NCBI GenBank assembly: GCA_028023455.1
Contig: JAQFVV010006274.1
Coordinates: 4,464,001 to 4,528,000 of the forward strand
Direction: 5' to 3'
DNA length: 64,000 nucleotides
Source: Epiperipatus broadwayi
Taxonomy: Eukaryota > Onychophora > Udeonychophora > Euonychophora > Peripatidae
Positions within the stretch are counted from its first letter, which is position 1. The number at the start of each line of letters is the position of its first letter. The notes under the pieces are model-generated. The model saw only the letters and a program-made list of their open reading frames with translations, was not told where the DNA came from and made no database searches. Positions 38,765 through 49,710 of the stretch are shown here, piece by piece. The translations under genes and the position numbers were made by a program.

Positions 38765-38779
38765 TAAAAATTCTGTATA
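38765..38779 (+). repeat. flanking direct repeat, right
   Basis: TAAAAATTCTGTATA, the partner of 37,952-37,966. Confidence 0.6.
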
Positions 38780-38906
38780 GTAATAATATTATTTTTTATA
38801 ATAATTCTATATAATTATTATTATTTTTTAAAAAAATCCAGCATCAATAATTAGAATAAATATATTACAGACTTAAAAACTAATGCAATTATTAAATTTT
38901 CTTTAC

Positions 38907-39245
38907 CTGTAGTTTTTTTTTTTCACGATCTTTGACCTTTTTAGTTTTTTCATGTTGCAGTTCTTTTTCCTGTTGTTTTTTGGCCAGCTGCCTCTCTCGT
39001 TCTTTAACAACATTCTCCTGCCTTGCTCTCATTTCATCAAGGGTGACTAAACCAATAGTACTTGACTTTAGATGTTGCTCCACAGCATCATAATGAGCAG
39101 CAAACTTGTTTCCAATATTTGCAATTTTATTTTCCAATTCTATTTTTTTCTTTCGTAATTCTAACTCTTCTTTAGCTTTCTCTCGTTTTTTCATTAATTG
39201 CAGGGCTCGGCCTGCTTCACTGGCTGCACCTTTATAATGAGCCAT
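38907..39245 (-). CDS. FAM50: FAM50 (XAP5) first coding exon, residues 1-113
   Basis: Starts at the ATG at 39,243-39,245 with [20 protein letters not shown], the conserved FAM50 N-terminus. It continues through [20 protein letters not shown] and a K/E/R-rich helix (about residues 75-113) that probably forms a coiled coil. The exon ends ...KKKLQ at CAG|GTAAAG; translating past it gives only VKKI and a stop. Splicing to 25,981 restores the family sequence in frame. Role: nuclear factor associated with pre-mRNA splicing. Human FAM50A has the same layout: N-terminal conserved block, charged helix, acidic stretch, XAP5 domain. Codon use and constraint are clearly unlike the surrounding DNA. Confidence 0.97.
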
Positions 39246-39262
39246 CTATATTAAAAAAAAAA
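39246..39262 (-). promoter_or_regulatory. splice-acceptor-like tract at the FAM50 start codon
   Basis: On the minus strand a T-run followed by AATATAG abuts the ATG directly. This has the form of a 3' splice site and predicts a non-coding 5' exon at higher coordinates. It is not proof: translation could also start in an unspliced leader. Confidence 0.55.
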
Positions 39263-40139
39263 TAATTATTATTATTTTTGGAATTTTTGCTATATTGTGA
39301 TAGAATAAATCTAGAAATATATGTTTTTTACTTTTTAAAATCTGTATTTAGAAACAGTGATCACTCAACTATGGAACTAAATTAAAATATAAAAATGGAC
39401 AGAGATGAATATAAAGCATTATTTTATTGACGATGTGCTTGGACTATTTTTAGATATTATTTTTATAAATTTTCTAAAACTTTATGGATTGTTTTTTAGA
39501 ATTCTCTCATAAAAAATAAAATTATATTTTTTGTTTAAATATGAGAATATATATTTAAAAAAATTGAAATAAAAACACCTTAAAGTTTTAAATAATTAAT
39601 AACAGCTGTGGATAATAGTTAACTTAAAATTATATTTTTTATTTAAATATTATAAGGAATTAGTTTTATATTATATAAATGGAATTCTTATTTATTTAAA
39701 AAAATATAAATACTGGAATATCAAAACCTTTCAAAAAAAAGCTTCATGTGTAAATGAATCTTATCAATTGGAAAATTCTAAGTAACTAATAAAAATAAGA
39801 TTTAATATTTATTCCACCATCATTAGTCATCTGCCAAAAGATAAATTCATCACATTAACCTGACAACCATCTTGAAGTTTTTGGTCTGACCGAGGATTAC
39901 AAATAGATGACAATACATGCTATATTTCCATTCCCTCTATCCACTCTATTCAGTTGATATAAAAGGAGTCCCATGGTCAGATAAAACCACTGTCAATTTA
40001 TCTACTAAGTACTTTTAATATGCTTTAAACATATATAGGTAAAATTAAAAAAAATCACAAATAACAGTTTAGCTTACCGCTTTCAGAGCATGTTTACTCC
40101 ATATTCATAGCCATTATTATGTATTAAATGTAATGAATA
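39263..40139. other. A+T-rich spacer, no gene seen
   Basis: Nothing recognised beyond the acceptor tract; possibly part of a FAM50 5' intron. Confidence 0.45.
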
Positions 40140-40540
40140 CAAATTTATGCAAATCATTATCCTGTCCATTTTCTAGATATTGTAAAGCAGGCATCCCTTC
40201 AACTGATGGCAAATGGATTGTTTGCAATGAAATAAGCTTCTTTTATTTTTCTTTTGGTGTCATTTCTTTCTTTGTAAACAATTTCGGTGTTAGAAGGTTC
40301 AAATTTATGATTACATGCTTTTTGATGTTCTGCAAATAAATATTGAATTGCCTTCATTTTTGTTTATCACTCTATTGTACATATATGTGTTGTGCTATTC
40401 TATTGTTTACTGTGGCCCAAGTTTCACCATAATGTTGCCTTACAACCAGTATGAGGGCAGGTAATCTTATATACAACTTGGAGGGGGGGAGGTTGGTCTG
40501 GCTCTATTTTGTCCTGTGTGTTGTTGATCATTGTATTTGG
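40140..40540 (-). pseudogene. Penelope-like GIY-YIG relic, second family
   Basis: The minus-strand translation gives PPPLQVVYKITCPHTGCKAT (the GIY-side motif with a Cys cluster). After a broken stretch it gives FAEHQKACNHKFEPSNTEIV and TKRKIKEAYFIANNPFAIS, matching the later part of the GIY-YIG domain in Penelope-like elements (H, then E in the KIKEAYFI helix). The YIG segment is disrupted by stops. It differs from the 32-33 kb relics, which lack the CPHTGC cluster. It sits immediately beyond the truncated end of the gypsy element. Confidence 0.5.
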
Positions 40541-40599
40541 TTTGGTGGAGTTCTGAAGCCTACTTAAAGAAAAATGTTAAGTCTCTAATATTTGTATGG

Positions 40600-43126
40600 T
40601 GTTTCCTGCAGTAGCCTACAACCTAGGGTATGCAAACACATCATTTTGAAAAAACATCATAAACTACTATGTACTCCATCCTCGGGAACCTAAATAGTGG
40701 CCCATAAAAATCAATAGCTAACAGGTCATTTAGTTTCTCAGGAATTATGGGGTTCAATGTACCCGCATATGATCTGTTGGCGGGCTTCATCTTCTGGCAT
40801 ACTTCACACCCTTTTAATATGTTGGCTATCTGATACCACATACCAGGCCAGTAAAATGTTTTCAACAGGTTTATTACTTTGTTAATCCCATAGTGACCAT
40901 ATAAATAGTGAGTATACAGTTAATTGAGTAAACAGTTAACTTATCTTGCAAGTCCTTAGGCACTATCATTCTCCATGTTTCCTCCTTTATGTCCTTTAAG
41001 TACCACAACACCCCCTCTCTTAAACAATACCAGCTCCCATTTTTTTCAGAGTAACTTGTCCTTGACCTATCTTCTCTCTCTAGACTATCTATAATTCTCA
41101 GTTATTTGGAGTTTTGTTTCTGTTTATCACCTAAGTGACTAAGTTCATCTTCAACAGATATATGTCTTCCATCTGCAAATGGCTAGTAAACTCCGGACCA
41201 GGATTGCGACTTACAGCATCTGCCACCATATTCTCTGTTCCTTTACAGTATTTTATAGAATAGTTGAATTCTTGAAGAAAAAGTCTCCAATGAAATAACC
41301 TACTATTGGTCAGATGGTTAAGGAATTCCAGACTTCTGTGATCGGTTCTGACTATCACCTCTGGCCCTATCAGAAATTTTGAAAATCTCTGGAATGCTCA
41401 TACCATGGCCAACGCCTCCTTCTCTATTACAGAGTAATTGATTTCTGGCTCAAGGGCCTACTAATGAAATATATTATGCCTTGGCTACCATATTCTTGAG
41501 TTTGCATCAGTGTTGCACCCAACACACATCCACTGCCATCCACGTGTACTATGAAAATTCTTTGAAAGTCAGAGCAGACCAACATCACCTGGTCAAAAAT
41601 TTATCCTTGATCTCTTTGAATACGGCTTTATGTATGTCCATCCATTCCTATGAAATATTTTTTCATAATAGCTGCATAAAAGTCTTCATATCTGTTGCAA
41701 AGTTCCGGTAAAATTTACTATAAAAATTACATAGCGCTAGGAATGATCTAACCTATCTTATTGACCTAGGGGCTGGGAATTCCCTAATAGCTTGTATTTT
41801 ATCAAGATGGGACTTAATTTCTTTTCTGCTGATTAAATGTCCTAAAAAACTTACTTCGCTGCAGCTATACAACTTTTTTATAAATTAATTAGAATGCCCT
41901 TGTCCTTGCATTCTTGTAAAAACATTCAGACATATCTTAAATGCTCCCTTGGGCTTTTGGATACAATGATGAAATCATCCATATAAATGGCACCAGAATT
42001 CTTTATTTCTGGAGATAGTACTCTGTCCAGGCACTTCAACAACCCTTCCCCACTGTTCTTTAAACCAAATGGCATTCCGTTAAACTGGAAAGATATGTCA
42101 TATCTGAAAGCCATATACTTACGGTCTTCTGGGTGTAGTTTAATCTGCCAATAACTGGCCGTCAGATCTAATGTCGAAAAAATTTCTTATCAGGGAACCT
42201 GTTCAATAAATTATGTATAGGTGGAGAAACATTCTGATTGGAGCAGGTAATCCTATTCTACTCTCTAGCATCTAAACATAGTCTTATCGACCCATCTTTT
42301 TTTTACTTTTTACTATCACTAATGGGCTGTTATATGATGATGATCCCTTCCTTATAATCCCCTATTCCTCCATTTGTGATAATTGTTTTTCAACCTGTTC
42401 TATATTGGTGAAGTATTGGATAAGATCATGCCTGATGCGGTGTGGCATTGATAATCTTAATTCAGTGTTCATACACCTTAATTATCCCCAGCCTATCAAA
42501 AAAAATTGGGCTATATCTCTCTAATAATTCTTTTAATACCTTTTCCCATTCCTCTTTATCTGTTTTCCCCTTGCTCCATATCTCTTCTTTTGCCCGCTCT
42601 GTCTTATGTTGGTTACTACATACTTCTTTCAGCAATGTTCTTTCTTTTGATCTAAACATGACTTCTCTTTCACGTGTGATATTGTTTTCTTTATACTTGA
42701 TGAGGTATCCTGCTTTGTGCATGAAGTCTAATTCTATTATTACTTCCTATACGAGTCCTTTCAATATCAGCAAAACATGTTGGATATCTCTTTTCCACCA
42801 TTACTCGTATCCACACTTGTTTCATCTCTACTTGGGCCTTTTTATTATTGACCAATGTTACTAGGGTTTTCCTCACTGGCAAAGTTCGAAAATCAGGGGC
42901 TTGTTGCATCATGTATCCATATAGTCTCAGAAATGATTGATATTTGACTACCACAGTCAAACAATGCCTGCACTTCAATATTATTAATCCGTTTTGTAGT
43001 TTTTGAGCATTTTGGGGAAGCAAAATTTATTCTCTCCCTATTCCATTTACAAATCAGATTTCCTACTCTTTTTATTTCTATTGCTATGGCCTTACTATTT
43101 TTTTTCCACTTCTTAATTCCATACAC
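40600..43126 (-). pseudogene. Ty3/gypsy pol relic (protease, RT, RNase H, integrase)
   Basis: Read on the minus strand from right to left. Protease carries VQALFDCGSQISIISE near 42,930-42,975, with Cys in the usual Thr/Ser place. RT has a YNSPLVIV-like stretch near 42,320, MPFGLKNSGEG near 42,040-42,075 and catalytic YMDD near 41,980. RNase H/tether has RTDHRSLEFLNHL near 41,320-41,350 and KGTENMVADAVSR. The integrase zinc domain (CEVC near 40,805) and first catalytic Asp (AIDFYGPL near 40,695) follow. Frameshifts separate nearly all blocks. The integrase stops at YIVVYDVFSK (40,644), where the 3-761 integrase also has YLVVAYDVFSKF, so both belong to a related lineage. Gag is missing: only about 240 bp separate protease from the LTR. 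Neither the 3' half of integrase nor a 3' LTR is present. Confidence 0.88.
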
Positions 43127-43394
43127 ATCTATTTCTATCTCCTATATCTCGCTTAGTTTCTATTTTCTTATTATTTATATTTTACTAACACATTTACCGA
43201 TGTCCTTTCCCCATTGTTGCTTTACCTTCCAAGCTACTTTTATTTCCCATCATTTTGCCCACTCTTTTTCCCTATCTATATATGCAATTTTTTTTTTCAA
43301 AGCATTTATATTTAAAAAAATTTTCTCTGTCTCTATTATGGCTCATATGCACTCATGTTGGACGACATAACATTCACAGATGGATTTACAGGCC

Positions 43395-43400
43395 TTTATT
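43395..43400 (-). terminator. polyadenylation signal in LTR-like segment
   Basis: AATAAA on the minus strand about 940 bp downstream of the TATA box. Confidence 0.35.
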
Positions 43401-44340
43401 TTACACACTACAAAGTGCAAGTTAATCAAACTACAGAAAAAGAATATTCAGTTCATTTATAAGTTGGAATATTTCAAGAATATATTTATATTTCCTAATT
43501 AACTGATCAAATATTAGATTGTGATGTGAATTGCCTGCAGAACAATCTTGCATTTATTTAAAGGGTGCCAGGTTTCTAAACTTGCTGATTCACATTGCAA
43601 ATTTAATAGCAAATAATTAAAAACATCGGGAATTACGTTTTGTAGTCAAAGCTTTTAAATGAATTTTTCTTTAAGAATTTTATTATTTAAAAACCGTATT
43701 GGCAAAGATAATTTATACATTTAAAACTTAATAATAAAATTAATAACTAAAATTAAGAATGTACCAATGAAAGTGTTATATTAATGTTAAATATTTTATT
43801 AAGATCAATTAAAATAATTAAACAATAAATTATAAATAAAATCGGAAAAAATGTACATACTCATCCAGATAATAATGTTGATCAAATAATTAAAACAGTT
43901 CGTATTACATTTAACTTTCTTCTAGTTGAATATCTCCTCTATTGGTATTAGAAGTTCATATTTAAAGTTAGTTTGCAAACATTAATTAGTCACAATCGGG
44001 ATATGAGTAATCTTACCGGTATGTTTTGCAAATTTATGTAGATTGTAGCATACATGAATTTTTTTGGGTTAAAGAGCTCATAGTTTATGAGTGTAATCCC
44101 TGTTGACATCTTTCACGTTCCTGGTCTGTCTTAAGGATAGACTCGAAAGTTTTTCAAAGTGACCTCTATGATAAAAGATGTCAGCAAACACATCGGTTTC
44201 ATTCCCGCATGACAACTTACTTCAGCAGATGAGTAGTAGTCCGCAAATGAGTAGTCCAGGATAGACAAAATGTCCTATCTCCTGGCCCATGGAAATTGCT
44301 AGCTAAGAAAAAGACATAAGACCCTGATCGAAATTGTATT

Positions 44341-44350
44341 CTTTTTATAC
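44341..44350 (-). promoter_or_regulatory. TATA box, minus strand
   Basis: GTATAAAAAG on the minus strand, upstream of a less A+T-rich transcribed-like stretch; likely the LTR promoter. Confidence 0.45.
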
Positions 44351-44450
44351 TCTAGATCTAGTTTTGAGACTCTTGCGTATATATATTATCTTTTGTTTTA
44401 TCATAAGACAAGTTTTGTAATCTTGTGCAGTTTTTAGTTACAGTCTCTTT

Positions 44451-47400
44451 TTTATAGAATATTTCCACCATCTTTAATTAGTGTAGTCTTTCTTTTATTT
44501 ACCTGGATTAACAATCTGCATGCAGTTACATTACATTCTTCCCAATTTTAACTTTAATTAAACTAAATAAATAATATCAACACAAATAACTTTCATTGCA
44601 AATTCTCCTAACTAAAAGAAAAACTAAATTGCGTCTTTTGAACGATCTTTAAATTTTACTTTTTTTTTTAGCTTTTTAAATATTACAAATGCCAAAACAC
44701 TAACAAACTATATGTATTTGAATATGGTTCAATATATATTGTAAACCTCCACCACGACATTTAGGTAGTCTAATTTGAGATTAAACACAAAGTGGAGGAC
44801 AAATGCAAAGATTTTACTTTGAATATTTTCTAACACCAAAACTGAATATGATTATCATATTATCCTAAAATCAATAGAATATATTTTATATTTCAGGTCT
44901 GAATTATACTATTATTATAACACAATGTACAATAAAATATTATTTACTCTTCTAAATTATTATAACAAGAACCATAAATAAATAGATTTGGTTATAATTT
45001 AATAATGAGACTCTTTATTTAATGATTTTTATCCAACAACATGTGACAACACTAGTGATGCCATGAGTAAGAAAGGAAATTTTATTCATACCCACAGATC
45101 ATACAAGCTTTCTTATAGTTAAAATAAAAATAAATCATATAATCTTAAGCATTGAGATAACTTTAATATTACATAATATGAATTTTAATGAAGTAACTTT
45201 TAAATGCTATGTACTTATTATTCAAATATTATAATATTTGTGTGATTTAAATTTTCTGATTATACTGATAATGAAACCAAGACAAAGCCAAAATTTAAGA
45301 ATAAAGCAAAGTTTTATTAATAATATAAAATATAATACAATTATCAACATTTTATGATTTAATATAATCAAAATACAAATTAATTATAATAGTAATCAAT
45401 TTAATTCATAAAGAAAATATCTAGCACTTCTGAATAAATGAAATTCCCTTTTTATTTTAAGATCTAACTATCATTCTAAATATGTCATTTGCATAAGAAA
45501 CTTTCAATAGTGTGAGTAACAAACTATATTGCCAACAATAGAACAACATAAAATTGGGGAGGAGGTATAATTTTTTATACCTATTCAAAATAATTACTAA
45601 AGTTTAAACAAAAAATGCTTTATCAAAGTTTTTGCACATCCAATATTCAAGTCATGAATATTACTACACTTACCATTTCAAAATTTACTCAGATAATATC
45701 AAGAGCAAATAAAGTTGGAGATCAGACACATATCTTTTCAACATTTATTCAAAACAACAATAAATAGGATTGGCAAAATAATGGGATTATTAAATGTCCA
45801 TATCTACAAGTGCATTAGTATCATAGCACTAACCTAAATAAATGTGAAGAGAATCCACCATCATAAACATTACCTAATACAATATTTAACTCATCTATGA
45901 TAAACTGTATTTCACAGGCATACTTCAAAATAACATATGAAAATGGTTGCAAACACACACTATTTTATTTTATAATATCATAAACATACTATGAAAGACT
46001 GATAAAATGCATGATAGTAATAATAAAATAATAAGACACAAGAATTATAAATCAATCATTTATAATAAAAAAATAAAAAATATATCATCTCCAAATGTAC
46101 ATTTATTCATTCATGCTATTCATTAAACAAATGTATACCAAATGTTCATATTACCCTTTGATAAAATAACACAAATATATCTTAAAAATTCCACTACTCT
46201 TATATGATACACAAATTATAAATAAATTACTACTAACAAAAACATCATAAGCATAAAGAAACAAAACTTAAACTTTATACCAAAAAAGAAAATATTTTTA
46301 TTTTATTACCACTCCTAGAGAATTTAAGTCACTTATTCTAAAATACAATTTAGAACATTCCAGTTCAAATACAACTCCATCATAATCCAGAATACTTTAT
46401 TTAAAATATCCTTAATGTTAAAGATCACAATTAGATGAGCAATCCTTTAAAATCTGAGACAATGAAGTGAATAAGAACATACTATAATGTAATATGAAGT
46501 CCAACGCACATTATTCCTTTTATAAATAATAGAGTAACAAAAATATTCCAAAGCAGTTAGGCAAATACATTTTACTTAAAATAAATGATGAATAAATAGT
46601 CAATTTTTCACAACATTCTTGCAAAACGCAACACAATCCTTGGAATGCATTAACATTTCCTTTCAGAAACTGTGAAAGTATATCATTGTCAAAACAGTTT
46701 ATAATAATGATAAAACAAATATATCTCATATCCATAAGTTTCCAGCTACTTTCAAACAGTTTACAATCAAAATAAGGCAACTATATCGCAAATAGCCACA
46801 ATTTAAAAATAATTTACAATAAATTTAATTATCTTCTTTAAATACATTCCTCAAGTCAGCAATAGTTCAAATTTCTGTTACAGCAAAATTTTTTAACAAG
46901 ATGAAGAATAAAGTACGATGAATGCAATAATTGCATGTCACAATAATAGCCAGTTTCAGAGTTAAGATGTAATAAATTATTCACAAAATTAAAAATAATT
47001 ATTGTTTTAAAAATTCTAGCAATAATGTTCATTTTTAAATTCAAACAGGAGCACAACACCAATAAATTGAGAGTTTATAAAAAGTTCTTAACTATGTAAT
47101 TGTTACATGTATGAATTTCTTCCAACATCAATGTTACAACTTAATGTTCCCTTTCTTTAAAAAAATAAGTTGTTAAAATTTCAGAATTGTATATACTTAA
47201 AAGAGTATACTGTAGTGAGACAACTTGAACCAATGGCAGGAAGCCCACAGCAGATAACTGTTTAGCTCTTCATTGTTTTAAATTACAACCAACTGAATAA
47301 ATTAATAAGTTCAATAATTAGACAATTAATGATGAAAGATGCAATAAAGAATGGCAAATAAACATGTGGCAAGTTATATTTATATGATAAATCATGTGAT

Positions 47401-47999
47401 CTAAATGAAATCGATGGTCAATGGATTAGAGCATTATTAATTGATAATTAATGTGATTTTAATTAGTCATCAAGATGAATGTTCTAGTAATAGAACTTTT
47501 TAAATAAACTGTCTGGACTTTACAGACATAACAAATTAACATTGCATTTAAATATCCCAACAGTAATACATTTATTCAACTTTTTAAGAAGTTCTCAAAA
47601 TTAAAAATATATTTTAGAATAATAAATATTCAATTAAACAAAAATATTGCACTTTAGATATTATTAAATATCAACTCTTTTAAACAATGAATTTTAATTA
47701 TAATTAGTTTCTTTTAAGTCAAAACAATTTTATACACAGCATGCACACACATATGTAAAATTTAAAATATTAATTAGAAACGTTTAAATGAATTGTACTA
47801 ACTATTTGTATTTAAAAATACTATAATAATATTATCAAACTATTTAAAATGTTTGTTTTAAAAGTCAATTATTAACTTTATTTATTAAAAACTACATCTA
47901 GTATATAACTGCATTTTGAACTAAGTGTACATTAATAGAAATGTTAAATCTATGGATTTAAAAAATATAAGATTACAAAATTAACTTAACTGGGTAATA
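44451..47999. other. A+T-rich spacer, no gene seen
   Basis: Uniformly A+T-rich with scattered short runs; frames such as 46,520-46,780 show no domain or conserved motif. Confidence 0.55.
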
Positions 48000-48980
48000 G
48001 TATGAATATGAACCCTACCGTTTGATGGCGCTCTTTTTCGTCCAATGCACATCAATATACAAATTCACGGGCCGTCTGTTTAAATAATATTAAGGTAAAA
48101 GATTTTTTTTTTTTTTCAACCGCTTTTTAATTTTTTTTTTGTCGTCGGCCCATCTGTTTGGTTTACATAATATTACGGTAAACCACCAAAGTTTTTTTTT
48201 AATCCACCCGGGTTTGTTTTTTCATTTTTTAATAAACAAATACTTTGTTTTTAGATGGTCTAGGGTTGTTGATTTGTTTTTAAATTATCGACTAACTGTC
48301 CATCGGTTTCTTTACATAATATTACTTACTGTAAACCAAAGTTTTTTTTTTTCATCCGTTTTTTTTAAGAAACAAAAACTTTGTTTTTAAATGGAGTTAG
48401 GGGTGTTGGTTTGCTTTGAAATTATCGATTAACGCTCCGTCAGTTTGTTTACACAAAAATATGGTAACAAACACTTTGTTGTTTTTAGATTATGGAGGGG
48501 GGTTGGTTGTTTGCTTTAAACTTATCTTCTTTTTTTTTTTTTGGTTGATGTTTTGATTTGCTGAAAGACTTCAACAATTCAGTACTTTTGAATAAACTAA
48601 CACTTGGTTTTTTAGAGGGTGGAGGGGAGAGGGGTTGTTTTGATTTTGAATTGTCGTCTTTTTTTTTGTTGTTAATTTATTAAGAGGTTTTTCTATTTTT
48701 TTGTTTCAAATCTTTACGCTACAGAAAGCTATATTATATGATAGCGAAAAAATCTTCCTTAATTTTTGGGCCTTTAATTTTAAAAAAGACATAAAACAGT
48801 TCATTTTTAAAGAACACTTTTTTTTTAAGCCGGAGGAGGTGGGGTGGCAGGGAAGGTTTGTTTTGATTTTTAATTATCAACTTCTTTTTGGATTTTCTTT
48901 TTGAACATTTTATTATGTTACCACACAGTTCTTTATTATTATTTTATATATATATTTTTGGGTGGGGCCTTTTGAATAAA
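48000..48980 (+). repeat. T/G-skewed degenerate tandem block
   Basis: Diverged units of about 136-150 bp recur near 48,070, 48,150, 48,300 and 48,436. Each has a CnTCnGTTTnnTTTACATAATATTA-like start, a long T-run, AAACAAAnACTTTGTTTTTA and G-rich GGnGTTGGTTTG. The plus strand is strongly T- and G-rich, with G-runs at 48,492-48,503, 48,615-48,635 and 48,831-48,856. The left edge has CpG-containing sequence (GATGGCGCTC, CGTCCAATG). No protein domain in any frame. Confidence 0.65.
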
Positions 48981-49120
48981 CTCTTAAACACTTCTTTTTT
49001 TATTTTGGTATAATAAAATATTACCTACTTTAATTAACTGTTAATGAAACTTATCAAATATTACCTACCTACTTTCTAATCATGTGAATAACAAAAAACA
49101 ACAGCTTCCCATAAAATAAT

Positions 49121-49400
49121 TTATTGAATCAAAAATAAACGAAACTTTAGACAAGTTGTGAACCAAAACAAGTAACAAAAAAAACACCATTTTCGGGGGC
49201 ATAAAAAAAAAGCCAAAAGTAACACGCAAATAAAATAACAGGGAAGCCTCAAAGCTGTAAGTAACAGGATTTTGGAGCCCTCAAACCAACTTCTCTTACA
49301 GTTCTCACATGGATTCATGCATAAATGGGCATTTGTATCTGAAATCGGAAACAACTCTGCTGAAAAGAAGAACCTTTTCAAGTTGTGTGCAGTTCAAAAG
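49121..49400 (-). pseudogene. possible C2H2 zinc-finger fragment (weak)
   Basis: The 86-codon minus-strand frame contains NPCENCKRSWFEGSKILL, which has a CxxC pair and the spacing and F/L positions of a C2H2 finger. The expected histidines are missing, and a linker-like stretch precedes it. At most a decayed single finger; it may be chance. Confidence 0.22.
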
Positions 49401-49489
49401 TGTAGGAAAGCATGTGTGATGACATGACAATTCTTAATATGAAATACTAATTCCACTATGCTTTCTAAAAAATTTCCGACAATGAATTT

Positions 49490-49710
49490 TTGCAGTTTCA
49501 TCTCTTTCAAATATGGCCACCATTAAATCATACCGTAGCGAGAGTTCAAGAGCGCTCACTTGACGAATACTGTCGCAACGCAATGGGCATAGTATTTCAT
49601 TATCTAATCGTAGAATACATCACCCTCAGGCGGCCTGTTACGGCTCAAAAAACACCTATTGTAGTGTCAGCTGTAAATTAAGGCCGCTAAAACGGTATAT
49701 TGATGTGTGT
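49490..49710. other. locally CpG-rich segment
   Basis: A cluster of CpG dinucleotides (ACCGTAGCGAGAG, GAGCGC, TGACGAATACTGTCGCAACG, GGCGGCC, GCCGC) stands out against a CpG-poor background. On the minus strand it contains GGTGGCCATATTTG. It could be a promoter or 5' exon, possibly the upstream exon predicted for FAM50, or a young insertion. The 63-codon plus-strand frame 49,490-49,681 has no recognised domain. Confidence 0.4.

Larger units (their letters stand above)
25982..38906 (-). other. FAM50 intron, 12.9 kb, phase 0
   Basis: Bounded on the minus strand by GTAAAG (38,901-38,906) and TTATAG (25,982-25,987). It interrupts the reading frame between codons 113 and 114. It contains an LTR retrotransposon, paired Penelope-like relics, a TIR element, a SINE-like fragment and a foldback element. 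Most of the remainder is plain A+T-rich DNA, including 25,982-26,856. Confidence 0.9.
43366..44450 (-). repeat. LTR-like segment of the minus-strand gypsy relic (bounds approximate)
   Basis: Lies upstream of the protease on the minus strand and has, in order, a TATA box (44,341-44,350), transcribed sequence, and AATAAA (43,395-43,400). It contains less A+T-rich stretches such as 44,090-44,330. No second copy exists in the window to define its ends. Confidence 0.45.

Noticed and set aside
42442-42864. 140-codon plus-strand frame
   Set aside because: It is antisense to the gypsy protease-RT relic, which has clear motifs on the minus strand.
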